Shown in pieces: positions 36,161 through 47,772 of a stretch of 64,000 nt of DNA. Made by a program: the position numbers and the translations under genes. This stretch comes from Anseranas semipalmata (lineage: Eukaryota > Chordata > Aves > Anseriformes > Anseranatidae): positions 269,724 to 333,723 of the forward strand of contig VXAA01007265.1 in assembly GCA_013399115.1 (NCBI GenBank). The letters run 5' to 3'. Position 1 is the first letter of the stretch, and each line of letters begins with the position of its first letter. Below the pieces are notes generated by a model. The model saw only the letters and a program-made list of their open reading frames with translations. It was not told where the DNA came from and did no database searches.

Positions 36161-36188
36161 GGGTGGGGAAGGGGCAGGGAGGACAGGG
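36161..36188 (+). other. G-quadruplex motif
   Basis: G-tracts GGG, GGGG, GGGG and GGG are separated by loops of one, two and two bases, with a fifth tract at 36,186-36,188. Very short loops usually mean a stable parallel fold. It is followed on the same strand by a C-rich segment (about 36,255-36,335). Confidence 0.65.
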
Positions 36189-36663
36189 AGGCATTCATTC
36201 CCTTGACTTGGGATGGTTGGGAGCGTGGCTGTGCAGTTCAAGTCCTGTCCAAGTTCTCCTCCCCGCACACCCCACCCTCCCTTCCCCAGACCTCCTTTGT
36301 GTCCCCACACAGCTCTGAGCTTCCCCTCCTCCCCTGCACATGTGCTATTTATTTAGCTGCAGTGCCATCTGAGCTTTCTGCTTTGCTGGTTTGATTTCTC
36401 TCAAACTACAGACTCCCTTGACAGAGGCAAACCATGACAACACGCCTGTCTCCTCTTTTTTTTTTNTTTCTGCCAGCGGTCAGGTTTGAACTGACATTGG
36501 CTGATTGTAGGTCAGGTTCAAAGGCATCAAGCACTATCTGAGCATCCCCTTGAGCTACCAGCTCATGTGAAAATGAGTAGTCTAGAAAAGCTCTTTGACT
36601 GCACATAGTAATCCACTTTATGGGTGAGCTCCTAGGGTTAGCAGACTTCTCGTTTAATGTGGA

Positions 36664-36777
36664 GTTTTCCATATTTCAGCCTGAAATCATGCATCCTGTG
36701 GTAAAGGATAGGGTTAGTAACTTCCCTGTTATGTTTCCAATAAATCATGTGGAATTCTAGGCTGAAATATGGAAAAC
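36664..36777. repeat. 19-bp perfect inverted repeat, 76-nt spacer
   Basis: GTTTTCCATATTTCAGCCT at 36,664-36,682 is the exact reverse complement of 36,759-36,777. Weaker pairing may extend a few bases on both sides (TGTGGA before the left arm, GTCCCACC after the right). A transcript would form a long hairpin; in DNA this could be a fold-back duplication scar. No transposon ends or target duplications are recognised. A minus-strand frame crossing it (36,638-36,910) has no domain. Confidence 0.8.
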
Positions 36778-37269
36778 AGTCCCACCTGACACTTTTCTTC
36801 ACAGCTTCCTTGGTTGTCTTAGAGCTGCTACTTTGGCCTGCAAGCAGAGAAGGTTGTAAGGAGTCAACAGTGAAACTGGGTGCACGAATGATAAATGGAG
36901 AACTACACAAAGGATCATCCCAAAATGCTGATTTTAAGGATACTGCTTCCCATTTTATTTCCCCAAAAAGTCATGGATGGCATACAGCAACTTGTGGGTA
37001 TATTAACTGATCAAGACCCAAATGGTGGAGGGAGAGAGGAGAACCACAGCCACAATTTGTGGCCCTTGCCACCCCTACACCATTTATTATACACTCATTT
37101 TAGGAGCCATTTACATAAATGCCTCTAAATCCAGTGTACACACCCTACACTGACCCACACAACTTTTCAAAGCAGTTTTTGTGAGCATGTGGATTTAAAA
37201 GCATTTATAAAACTGGTTGTTTAAACAAAGATGAGCTTCTCAGCTGTAACTGTGGAGGAGAGACTGTTC
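36778..37269. other. Noncoding
   Basis: Ordinary unique sequence between the inverted repeat and the conserved-looking block. No gene or repeat is recognised. Confidence 0.5.
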
Positions 37270-37790
37270 TGCTTGAGTCAGGGTGCGTGTCTTTAGCCTG
37301 TTTAATTCAGCATCAGCTTGATTGAGACTGCTAATTGACAGCAGCTGAGGATCTGGCCTTTTTTTTAAGGAACGTGGTGTAAAGGGAAATGATGGGCAGT
37401 GGCTTAGAATACACAATATCCAGCTCCTGCGTGCTTTCGGTATGCAGCACTCATAAGCTATTGCTTGATGAATATGGCCTGAAGTGATGCAGGCAACTTA
37501 TTGTAATTTTTTTGCTGTGCTCTGTTCGGATTTATTTCGCAGTCAGTCAGGTGGGACACCCTGTAGATTAAGACTTAGCACACACATTTTGAATCTGTAG
37601 ACTAGTATTTGAGGTGAAATAGGAATTGCTTTATGTTTCTGAGCAGTAATGGCCTGAATTGCCAGAAATAACCTTAATAACAAACTGCTTGTTTCCTGAG
37701 TCAGGCACATAGTGCAAACAGCTGTAGTCTCGGTGCACCAATAGTATCCTTGTTTTTTAATGAAAATAACAGGGATGGGAAATGGTCCAG
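37270..37790. promoter_or_regulatory. Possible conserved noncoding block
   Basis: Two segments (about 37,290-37,560 and 37,650-37,780) have the mixed ATTA/CAGCTG/GATTGA texture of vertebrate conserved elements. Examples are CTAATTGACAGCAGCTGAGG near 37,331 and AACCTTAATAACAAAC near 37,670. TTGACAGCAGCTG combines a TGACAG core and an E-box (CAGCTG). No coding frame is seen. Conservation is inferred, not measured. Confidence 0.3.
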
Positions 37791-40191
37791 GAAGAGTTTG
37801 TCCCCTTGGCTTGTCTGATAGTCTTTTTAAAACTGTTTGCTGCTACCAAGAAATATAATTACAAAACTATTTAAAATGTGCGGGTCTTCTGAGGAGAGGA
37901 GTGGATGGGTTGTATGTAAACATGGAGCTGTAGTCAGCGCAGAGGTAAACTAAAAAGCAGGTGCACGCTGAAAATGTCTGTTTTCTGGGATGTCTGGGTG
38001 ACTCTCTTCATTCTATTAGAAGTATTATATAGAATTGAACTTCCCAGCTGACAGTCCCTCCCGTCCTTGTGTGCCTTTCTCAGACATACTCCTCTCTTGT
38101 AGGCACTTTTTGTAAGCTGCTTTATCCCGTCACTTGCTTCACAAGGACTTTTCTGGGTGCTCCTTTCAGATTAGCAGTCTGGGTGGTGGGTTTGGGGAAG
38201 CCTCCCAGCCTTTTGAAGCAGATTTGCATCAGAGGATTTCATTGCTTTCTGTTTCAAAGTCTTCACCTTACAAGAAATTCCTTTCCGACTCCATGGCTTT
38301 CCCTTCTTCCCAGGACCTTCTGAAATCTTTTATCATATGTTGGCTATGAATCTTTCCTCTTTAAACCATTAAAACGTGTATGGTGGTCTGCTTGAAAAGC
38401 AAAGGGCTCATGAAGGAACTTAAACTACACAGATGACCATCCAGGCCCACACCGCTGCTGGTAAATACAAGGCCTAAAATTGCGACTGCAGTGGTAGGGA
38501 TTGTAATGCAGACATGTGATGTCAGATGTGGCTATCTCTGTGTAACTGTGTCAAAGCACTACCTGATCCCAGAAGAAAAGAGGGCAGACCTGCCCACATT
38601 CCCTAAACAACTAAAGACTTGCCCAGAGCACATTTTGGGATGCAGGGGTTTTGACTTCACTGTTTTCTGTCAGTCTGATACGAACAGTTCTTCTTGCCTC
38701 ATGGTGGACTATGCTAAAAACCAGGTCTGATTCACCATGAATGTGAGTTCATATCACACAGGCACGTACCACAGGCCCTCATGACAAAAGTCACGGTTTG
38801 TGTCAACTGAGACCTCTGCTGCTGTCCCTGAGAGACAGAGGAACGGAGGAACCCGAGGAATGAGGCGTGCTGTCAGCCGTCCAGTCAGTCATTGTCGGTC
38901 AGCTGCTGCTTATGATGAAACCGGTCTTTGGGGGATTTCATTCTGCATGGCTGGCAAGCTGGTATGTGTTTCTGTCTGGGCTCTGCAGCCCTGGCCCTCA
39001 TTTGAGGAGGCAGGCCTTTTGTTCTGTATCAGGCTTCAAATAGTATGGCATCTGTTGATTTGTGTTGTCTGTTCAACCATTTGTTGCGTTAGTGAGCTTT
39101 CTTCTAATCACAGTTCCTAAGCAGTCTGCTCCTTTGTGACATTTTTTGTTTTAAAAAGTGGAGGTAGATGTGAGCTGACTGTGAACTCCTGAACCTGCTC
39201 TCATTGGACAGGTGAGGATATTTGCACACACGAGACAAACAGGCTACCAGGATTTGTTTCTGATTAGCTGTTTGGTCACCCTACAGTTTCTTACCATCAG
39301 GGCATGTTAGTGGAGAAAACTGTAATCATGTGTAATCCATACTTTCACTGCTTCACAAACTGCAGAGCTGATGGACAGAAGAGAGTGGTACCGATTAGAT
39401 CCACAGCAGTGATTCACAGCCTAGGATTATAGTTTCTGCAATTTGCTTGAGTTTGTACAACCCGAATATCAGATAACGTCACGATTTACATTTTCAATGG
39501 AACACTGTCTCAAGAATCTATTGATTTGTGCTGCATCAGATTACTCAAGGGCTGGAGAAAGCCAAAAGGAGAATTTTACATTTTTCCTGCTGACATTTGA
39601 AAAACAGGATTATACAACTTCGCACCTAGCCCTGTGTAACCTTCGGCAATCAGCCTTGGAAAGTCACTTAAGAATTACAATTTTTAAGCTTTCCTTAAAC
39701 AGTTAAGAACTCTCTTCAAATCACTTAAAGGAAAGAATTAGTCTGTTCCAACCACCTTAGCCACAAAGAAGATGCAGAGTGAGACAGGGAAAAAAGCCTG
39801 GAGATGACTGCAGTTCACCCTCCTTCTGCCTTAGACTGATCCAGAACACATTGGAGGTTTGTTCATTAGCATTCTTGGGCTTCTGGATAATTGAAGTTGA
39901 ATGGATTACTCATCCCTCATGCTACTAGTACTGCCTGTCGTAGCACATACTCTGCGTCACATTGATGGGATGGTGGTCCTGTCACTGCACAGCCTTCCAC
40001 TCCCCGGTCCATACTGCAGCATGCAGTACCCAGCCCCCCAGTAGTATTCAACATGATTAATGCTACAGAACCTGGACATTCAGTGCTTGATTTTTATTTT
40101 TATTTTCCTCAGTGCTTAGTTGTCTATACTTTCAAATTAAACTATTTCCAGAAGAGCAAACTGGGAGATTGAGCCATTAAAATCCATAATG
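37791..40191. other. Noncoding, no recognised gene
   Basis: Unique DNA with scattered short open frames (up to 106 codons) and no domain. A weak MIR-like word occurs near 39,632-39,655 but is too short to call. Confidence 0.5.
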
Positions 40192-40345
40192 TTAAGGCAC
40201 CTACTCAAATGTGCCCGATTTTCAGAGGAACTGAGCCTCTGTGTTTGCCAAGAAACACAGTTCTGAAAAAGCAGAATCCATGGGCAACACAAGTGCTCTG
40301 TACCTCCTGAAAATCAGATCACTCTTAGTTATGTGCCTACTTTAG
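40192..40345. repeat. Palindromic amniote repeat fossil
   Basis: Two arms are imperfect reverse complements. The inner arms are CCCGATTTTCAGAGGAACTG (from 40,214) and CTCTGTACCTCCTGAAAATC (from 40,296). The outer arms are AAGGCACCTACTCAAATG (from 40,194) and ATGTGCCTACTTTA (40,331-40,344). The motif GGCACCTA...GATTTTCAGAGGTGCTGAGCA...TGAAAATC...GTGCCTA is one I recall from a MITE-like repeat common in reptiles and present in birds. The family name is uncertain. A related copy adjoins the MIR at 14.2 kb. Confidence 0.55.
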
Positions 40346-43300
40346 TCATCGGAGTTTGGCATCAGATCTAACGTGTGTGTGGAAATGAGTCGGGAGGGGA
40401 AGCTGAGTTTTTTTTTTTTTTATAACTTCTCAGCTGCTTAGCTTAGAAGTCACAAACTGCTCTTTGTAAGAGTGCAGCTGTGGCTAGTCCATCACACAGT
40501 ATTTTATTTTAGGATAAGACAAGCACCGAGGCAACGTAGCTCCTATTGTTACTTGTCTGTCATCCTATGTTAGTAGAATTCAATGCATGCAGTGTTCGCC
40601 AAGGAGATGTGGCATTAGAGCTGCATATGTAGATAAAGGCTCCCCAGATGTGTTGTACTGAAAATGAAAAGTACAGAGCCCGGAGCAGGCAGCGGTTACT
40701 TTTTCTCCCCTTGGAATCTGTGTAACTTGATGAGGCAACATGGACACGACAGTCTCAAAGGAAGTAATAGCCTTTGCCACGACGGGTCACTCTCTGATGC
40801 AACGGGAGGAGACATCTTCAAAGTACTGAGCCAGGAGTTGTGCAATCTAAAATGTCAACTTGAAACATGTCCAAGCACTACTGAAGAAATAACAGTAGAG
40901 TTGAATGCCCAGGTGCTGGAGATGCTTTGGTATTTGGAGAGTGTGGTGGCTCAGCAAAATGGCTTTAGACGTGTCTGAGAAAACAATGGAAATTGCCAAA
41001 ATTGAGCTATTGAGAGATTCGATTTGTAGTGAAGGAGAAGGAAATTACCTAATTGTTTCAGTGCACTAGGAGATGAATGTAATTCTTACTAGGAAGAACT
41101 CTTTTCTTGATGTAATAGTGTTGTTAAATCCTGAGTGTCTCTTCAAGAATGCGGGATGCCATGGGTCTGCCTGGGATCAATGATCTTTCCACCCTTTTCC
41201 TGAAGTTATTGTGGAGCATGTTTGCCTTCCTTTGCAAAGGAGAGTGGTGTGTGGGCTCTTGTAACAGTTAATCTCATCTCTTCTTTTGCTTCCCAGTTCA
41301 CTTCTGCCGTGTACTCCTTTGCAAAGACAAAGTGTGGGGACCCTGAGTGAACAGTGATTCTGGGGTAAGGTGGGGTGGGAGAAAAGAACCTTTAACTGGC
41401 ACAAATTTGAGGCTTTCCTAGGTTTCTCATTGTTTTGTTGTCCAGGCGTTTTCCTGGCTACAGAGGATTTGCCAGGGTAATGAAACTATCCCACGGGGAA
41501 AAAATGCTTCTGTGATATTTCTTTGCTTCTCTATACTAGATATTACAGCAAAGTCTCTCGCTAGAGTAACCATATCCAACTATTTCACCTCAGGAATTTG
41601 AGTCACCCTTCACTAGTTCTTTTGCAGAGTTCAATGATGCATAAGCAACATTGAATTGCTAAAGAGGAGGGTATGGAGACAAGTCACGGTAAGGTCAGCA
41701 AAAGCCAAGGGTTAAAGAAAAAGGCCAGAGCTAAGCTGGATAGGGTTGGCTCAGGCAGCAAGAGGAAAAGCCTCGGAAAGTGTGGAGTACAGCTCCAGAT
41801 GCCACTGAAGGGGTGAAATGGTGACCCCTAATACTGCTGTCAACTGTGGTTGCCACTCCACACACTATCACCTTCTTGGTAGCAGCAGTAAGAGAAAGCC
41901 TGGCTTTCCTTGGCCTAGAAAAAAGGAAGAAAAGGGGAAAAGGGGCCATGGCCCACTCCCAACTGTCTTGCAGCCCGGAGAGTCACCGTTTTTGGAGAAG
42001 CTCTGTGTAGCCTAGTCTCTTATGTTCAACTGCTCCTTTTCCCCAGCAGATTTCAGAGTTAAAGAGAACTTGAGCAATCAGAAAACTGATTATTAAAGGA
42101 GATTGCTGGAGAGAGTAGATGATGGAGGAGGGAGACCACTGAGGTCAGTTCATGCTGTTCACAAATGAATGTGACATGGTCTGTGGTGCTGCACGGTGTG
42201 GCAGATTCAGAAGGAGGTCTCCCAACATTCTGCTGGTTCTCCAGCATGGGAACTTGGGTAATTAAATAAGCCAGACCAAAGTTAGGTCTCATCCTTGGCA
42301 AGTAGGTGCTCACCAACACAAATGGCCTGGGAAGAATGTGAGGGGAAAAGAGAGATAAATTTTACTAGTCCATAAATCTGACCTCCCTCTTATTTCTCTA
42401 TGAGTTATGAAGGAATGCAGCTGCTTAGGAATCTGGTAACTAGCTAAATGACAAGGGGCTGTAATGGTTACGTGGAAGGAAGACATGAAAAGACATGAAG
42501 TGACATTTAATTCCTCAACTTTTCTTATCCCTTATTTTTATCCAAAATGATTCTGAGAGATTCAAAATTCTGGTATTGTTTTTTTTCCCAGGCACTTGAC
42601 CTAGACTTTGCGAATAGGAGAATGAATTACAAAACGGAAATAATATATATGATTTTTAATGCCAAGTGATTGGCAACTTAAAGTTGCTAAGTATTTTGCA
42701 TGAACTATATGTAAACTGATTATCTAAAATTTGTTTTCACAAACAATCCCTAGGAATACAAGAATAAATTCATAGTGATAATGACCTGTTTGCAGATAAT
42801 TTCTTTAAATAGAAAAGCAAAATTGATTTAAAGAGAAAACAACCATCCTGTAGTGAATTATTTCCTTATACCTGTTTCTCAGATATTTCTTTTCCTCCCA
42901 TGGATTTCTAAGCCTTCATGCATGAGTCACAGGTGATATGATGAAACAAGGGATCTACATGAAAAAAAAATCTTCCATCTTTTTTAAACAGCCATTTCAT
43001 CGCTTCTTCTGTACTTGTAGCTTTACTCTGTACACCGAATCAGGATGGGGAAAAATATATATAGACTGTACACGTAATGATATCCTATACAGTTGTTTCT
43101 TTCTACCGAACATTCACTTTATCCATGCTGTTATTTTTGAAGCTGTTACTGAGTGAGAGATTTTTAAACTATTTTTCATCATCAGCATGTACAGCATTTT
43201 ACGGATGTGTTTTGGAGAGATTGCTCTTTACACCAAGGTTTCTCATCAGTGGATATTTAAAAAAAAAAAACGTAATGTATGATTTTTATTGTTCGCCAAG

Positions 43301-45171
43301 GTATCTTTTTCTCCACAGAAGGCTGGTGGTAACTTGTTCTGCAGTTGTCTGTGTATATATCTTCTGACTGCATTTCTTTTGTAATGATGTGCTGTGTATG
43401 CCACACATGGGTCTGAAAATTCAACAATACAGTAAATTAGAGAAAGATGATGATTGATTTAAGAGACCTATTATTTCTACCACACTCTGCTACTGGCATA
43501 CCAGGACTACAGTTTTGAGCAGGCGTCGCACTGCTATCAGTATCTTTTAGATAAGCTTTAAATAACCACTGGAAAAACACTCTGGACAGTTTTATGAAGA
43601 TAATAACAGCAATTAAATCGTGACTCTTTAGGGAGAAACCCTCAGTGAACCACTGAAGAAAATAACTCAGCAAGGCCTCCTCAGTCGGGATAGAGATGCA
43701 AAGACACCCACTGGGTGGCTGGGATTGATGCAGCCCACGATGGGTGGCAGCTGGCTTTGCGCCCCGGCAGGTGGGCAGAATTTGTGCTTCATGTTGTCAG
43801 GGTCTGTGCTCCGTGTGGGCAGGTTCTGTGCCGCCTGCCTCCAGCAGGCCCCTGTGCTCCCGTCCTCCTCTGGCCCCATCTCGCTGACAGCTGATGGGGC
43901 AGCCCCACCACCGAGCATCTCCATCCCCCAGGCCAGGCCCCCATGTGGGGACAGCTGTTGAAGGCCTGCAGCGAGCCCAAAGATTGCGATTTATGGTGAG
44001 CGCCCTGGGTGGTGGCTTTGGAGATGGCCTGGCACGGCAGGACAGGGTGGCACTTGCTGGTATCCTGGTGCAAAGCTGCCAAGGAGGCAACACCTCCTTA
44101 TCCTGCCCATGCAACCCCAGGGGCTTTCTTCTGGAAGGAGCTTGCTCCTAAAGTGCCTGCTGAACTGAGTGGTGAGGCTGTGGTGGAGCCCTGCCTCCGC
44201 CCAGGAAAGCGCCCGAGGGCTTACCTATCTCCAGTCACTTACTGGGTGCTGGTCCTCCAGGGGTGAGCCCTGCCATTGCCTGGGGCTGCCCACCTGGCAG
44301 CCTGATCCCCTGCTGCCTCTTGCAGCGAGACCCAAGTCCAGTCTTTGTTTCTGTGTGGGGACGTTCCCACCTGTGTCCTGCAGGCAGCAGCTGATGGCCT
44401 GCTGGTCAGGGCAGGCCCAGGGCAGGAGCAGCTTCCACCTCAGTGGTGATGTCCTGCCATTCTCCAGCAATTGAATGTTAGTGTAGGAATGCTGTCTAAC
44501 CCAGACAGCAGCCTGCTGCAAGGGCTGCAGACCACTTTCTCCCAGCTGCCAACCCATAGCTCATGGTCTGCTGGAGCTTGCACAGAGAGCAAGTGATAGC
44601 AATAGGAGTGGATCCTTGATTTTTCATGCGCTGGACACAACAGCCCCATAAAAAGGTGAAATGCAATGACCCAGCTACAATCTTGTTTCTAGGCCTCATG
44701 TGAACACTGAGATGCAGAGCTGGGGAAGTGGTCTTGTGAACCAGAAGAGCTTTGGTAGGGAAGGCAGGGAGGATATTAGGGTGGAGTGGGAATATCCAAA
44801 AAGTGTGAATAGCTGTTCCTAGTGGGTACAATTACTTAAGTCCTTGCTTCATTTATATTCCTCCCATACCTAGCTGAGTGCTCACTAGCTTCATGGTGGC
44901 CTCCTAAATGTCCTGAGAGTTGTCACTTTGCTAGCTTCCTCCGGGAATAAATAAAATGGAGTGGTGAGCTTGAAGTTGTGGCTATCTGAGGACTGCTACT
45001 TTTGTGGGAAATAAGCTCAGCATTATGCATGTGGACAGTAAGCCACCAGTGAAGCCAAAGTGAGGAATAATGGTGCCTTTAGAGCTTTTTTCCAAATGCC
45101 TGCTATTAAAGTTTTACATCCTGAAAGGAGCTTATTGCTTTCAGGCAGGACTGTTTTACCACAAGCAAATT
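40346..45171. other. Noncoding; GC-rich patch, small palindrome
   Basis: Contains a T12 run (about 40,410-40,421), a perfect 15-base palindrome (GCAACTTAAAGTTGC, 42,673-42,687) in a conserved-looking AT-rich stretch (42,600-42,860), and a GC-rich patch (about 43,690-44,450) with overlapping frames on both strands. A 104-codon plus frame at 40,664-40,978 has a helix-like C-terminal half but no known family. No gene is called. Confidence 0.5.
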
Positions 45172-45207
45172 GGAAAGGGGAGGAAGAAAGAAGAGAGGAG
45201 GGGAGAG
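45172..45207 (+). repeat. 36-base pure purine tract
   Basis: An unbroken run of G and A on the plus strand. Such homopurine tracts can form triplex (H-DNA) if mirror-symmetric. Here the symmetry is only partial. It is flanked by ordinary AT-rich sequence. Confidence 0.75.
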
Positions 45208-45624
45208 CAAGAAAGGACTCCTTTATTGTATAAAAACAATTGGGACTTAGTGGAAAGTGGAATTGGTTACTAATGATCTGTGGCTAAGAAAGTATTAAAC
45301 AAATTCAGGCTCCAGCCTCTGTGATGATAATACTCAGTGGGTGAGAGTAAGGCAACATGAATGTCAGTGAAGAATGAAAGCTGTGGTCCTGCTGCAGCAT
45401 GGTGCGACTGCTGCTCTGGCTTTACTGCTCAGCCTGGCTGCCTGATGCCCACTGCGATGCAGTCCTACACTAATAGCAGCATTCCTGGCTGCTCCTTTTG
45501 AACCAGCAAACAAATTTCTGTCTATCATCTGTCCATTCCCCTCAGTCCTTCTGAGTGTTCATTCGAAATGGGGTTGTAAGGAGCCTCCTCTGCAGCAGGG
45601 AAGAGTAAGTGTTACCACTGCTGG
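45208..45624. other. Noncoding
   Basis: No gene or repeat is recognised before the LINE 3' end that follows. Confidence 0.5.
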
Positions 45625-45715
45625 AACGACTGGATAAAATCCTATGGCCTGAGTTACACAGGAGATCAGGCTACGTGATTATTGTAATGATTCTTGCCAG
45701 CCTTAAAATCTGTGT
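45625..45715 (+). mobile_element. Ancient CR1-like LINE 3' end
   Basis: The text GGATAAAATCCTATGGCCTG, CACAGGAGATCAGGCTA, GTGATTATTGTAATGATTC and CCTTAAAATCTGTG follows the 3' end of a reptile/bird CR1-like LINE. That end has GGAGATTCTGTGGCCTG, CAGGAGGTCAGACTAGATGATCATAATGGTC and CCTTAAAATCTATGAATCTATGA. It is strongly diverged, so it is older than the CR1 copy at 34 kb. Upstream parts of the element are not recognisable. Confidence 0.6.
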
Positions 45716-47772
45716 CATTCTCTGCTTCAGCAGGGCTGACTTACAGCCTAGAGGTTGTAACGTAAGGTTGGCCTTTTTTGTGAAATACTGATGTTCAACT
45801 CTTCCTGCTGCCCACTGCCTGTGACGGTAATCTATGCTACTCAGAAGAATTCGTCTTATGCACTGCGTTCATACTAACTACTTTAGTTTTTATTTTGTTT
45901 TAAACATTTGTAATGCCAGGCACTTTTACCATGGCCACAACCTCCATGTGCAGAGAACAACTGGTTCATTGCACACTACATCTGTGGGACAGCTTCTTCC
46001 TTGCCCTCTATGTAGACCACTTGCCCTGTACAGCCCTTCCCAGAAGTGGATCCTGAGGGTGTCCCTGCCCTATCCTAGTGTCTGTGCACGACTTACCCCT
46101 GCAGCAGTGACAGTGCAGTGGGAAAAGCAATCTTTCTGGGGTCATTACATTCCCTGTCTGCAAATGTGTCAGACAGCAGTGAGGAAGGTGAAGGCAAAGG
46201 TGTTTCCTTTGCCACTTCTCCAGGGGCACATGGCCACCTCCATGCTGGACTGGGGCTCGGTGGTTCGTGTTACTCGGCCAGCCACTGCATCCTTGGGTAA
46301 GGGAAAAGCCCATGAGTGGGTTGCAGTATCACTTCACAGTTTGCACAGCGATGTGTTGCCAGATAGATGGGTTTTGTGTCGAAGCCTCAATCCAGTCATG
46401 AGAAGTGAAGAAATCTGGAGTAATTGCTGTCTTTCTGCCTATGTGTATGTCCATGGCTCTGCCCTGTGAGGTGCTGCTGTTGGCTGGGTATCATGAGCAA
46501 AAAGGGAAGGAACACAGGGGTTAGCTCCACTCAGAGCCTTTCATTTTCTTACTTTGCTAGAATATTTTCTAGTTTGATGACTTCAATCACAAGCTTCTTT
46601 GTTTATTTGCTCTGCTGCTAAACTGTGATTTCTTAAATCACTCCCTGTTGGTCCTTTTATAATTCTCAGCTTCCCTAATAACCTTAATTTTCTGTCCCAA
46701 TTTTCTTCTTCAGTGTTAACACCTGCTATTTTCTTTTTCTTTGTAAACTGGAAACTCTTATGGTGCAACTCTATTTAGTAGAGTGGCTATGGTAAGCTGA
46801 AATATCTTAATCAAATCCTGTGCTCATATTGAGCTCAGGTACCAAGGAAATTTGAAAGAGGTGTGAAACTGTTTTCTATTCAAACAATGAAAAATAATTT
46901 GTCTTCACTACTATTATGTGGGAAATTCATCAGAAACAAATGGTGTGGTCATTTCAGTCAGACTGCAGCTTTTGATCTTGCTTGTATACCTGAATTGTTA
47001 GAGAAGGAAAAGAGGAATCCATATACATACAATTTTTTTTTTTGTGTTGAAGAATGCATGTATACGAGCCACTACGCACTGAAGTGTTTTTCACTCATCA
47101 GGAAAGCACTATTGTTGGGAAATTATCTTCGTGCTCTCTCAGATATATGAGGTCTAGTTGTGCTACTTTGCATCATCACACCAGAAGAACTACAAAAGAA
47201 AAATCCATTTTCCTCTAATAGACCTGATGTGTATTGTTTTGCAGATATAACCAGCCTATGCTTATGTACCTCGCTCAGTTTGTGCCTGGAATTGTCACCT
47301 AGACATGATCTCATTTGCTTCCTTGTAAATGTAGTGAAAACTGCCTGGCAGTCATAGGTATTGCCCAGTTTGCAGCGAGGGTGAAAGTCTCCAACAGAAT
47401 GAAAGCAGAAGGCACTCTTCAAACAGGCTCCTTGGAAATGGCTACCTTAAGCAATAGGGTGCAAAATTGGGTACAAGCACTCATATTACACATGCCTATT
47501 CCTCATGTTCACAGTTGAAGTTCCCTTCACAAATTAAGTTCCCTATCAGGAACTGATCCGTAAGACTGTGATCAACACATTCATGAGTTAGGCTGAATGT
47601 GTATGATTAATTATTTGTACCAATAACTCCAAAAAGTCCAGTTCAAGGACTCTGGCCCTGAAGAGATAAATACAGGACAGCATGAAGTCTTGGTCCAGAA
47701 AACAGACAGTTTAGATATTGAACAAGAGCATGGATAGAGAAGAAGATTGCCTGTTGGCATAAATAGCTAAAT
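45716..47772. other. Noncoding
   Basis: Unique AT-rich DNA. A 211-codon plus frame (45,834-46,469) has no domain or repeat pattern and lies partly in GC-richer sequence. I treat it as chance. No RNA gene is seen. Confidence 0.5.

Noticed and set aside
39632..39675. MIR-like word (CTGTGTAACCTTCGGCAATC)
   Set aside because: Resembles the MIR CTGTGTGACCTTGGGCAAGTCA box, but the neighbouring blocks are absent.
45834..46469. 211-codon open frame, plus strand
   Set aside because: No domain, no repeat pattern, and stop-free runs of this length are expected a fraction of the time on 64 kb.
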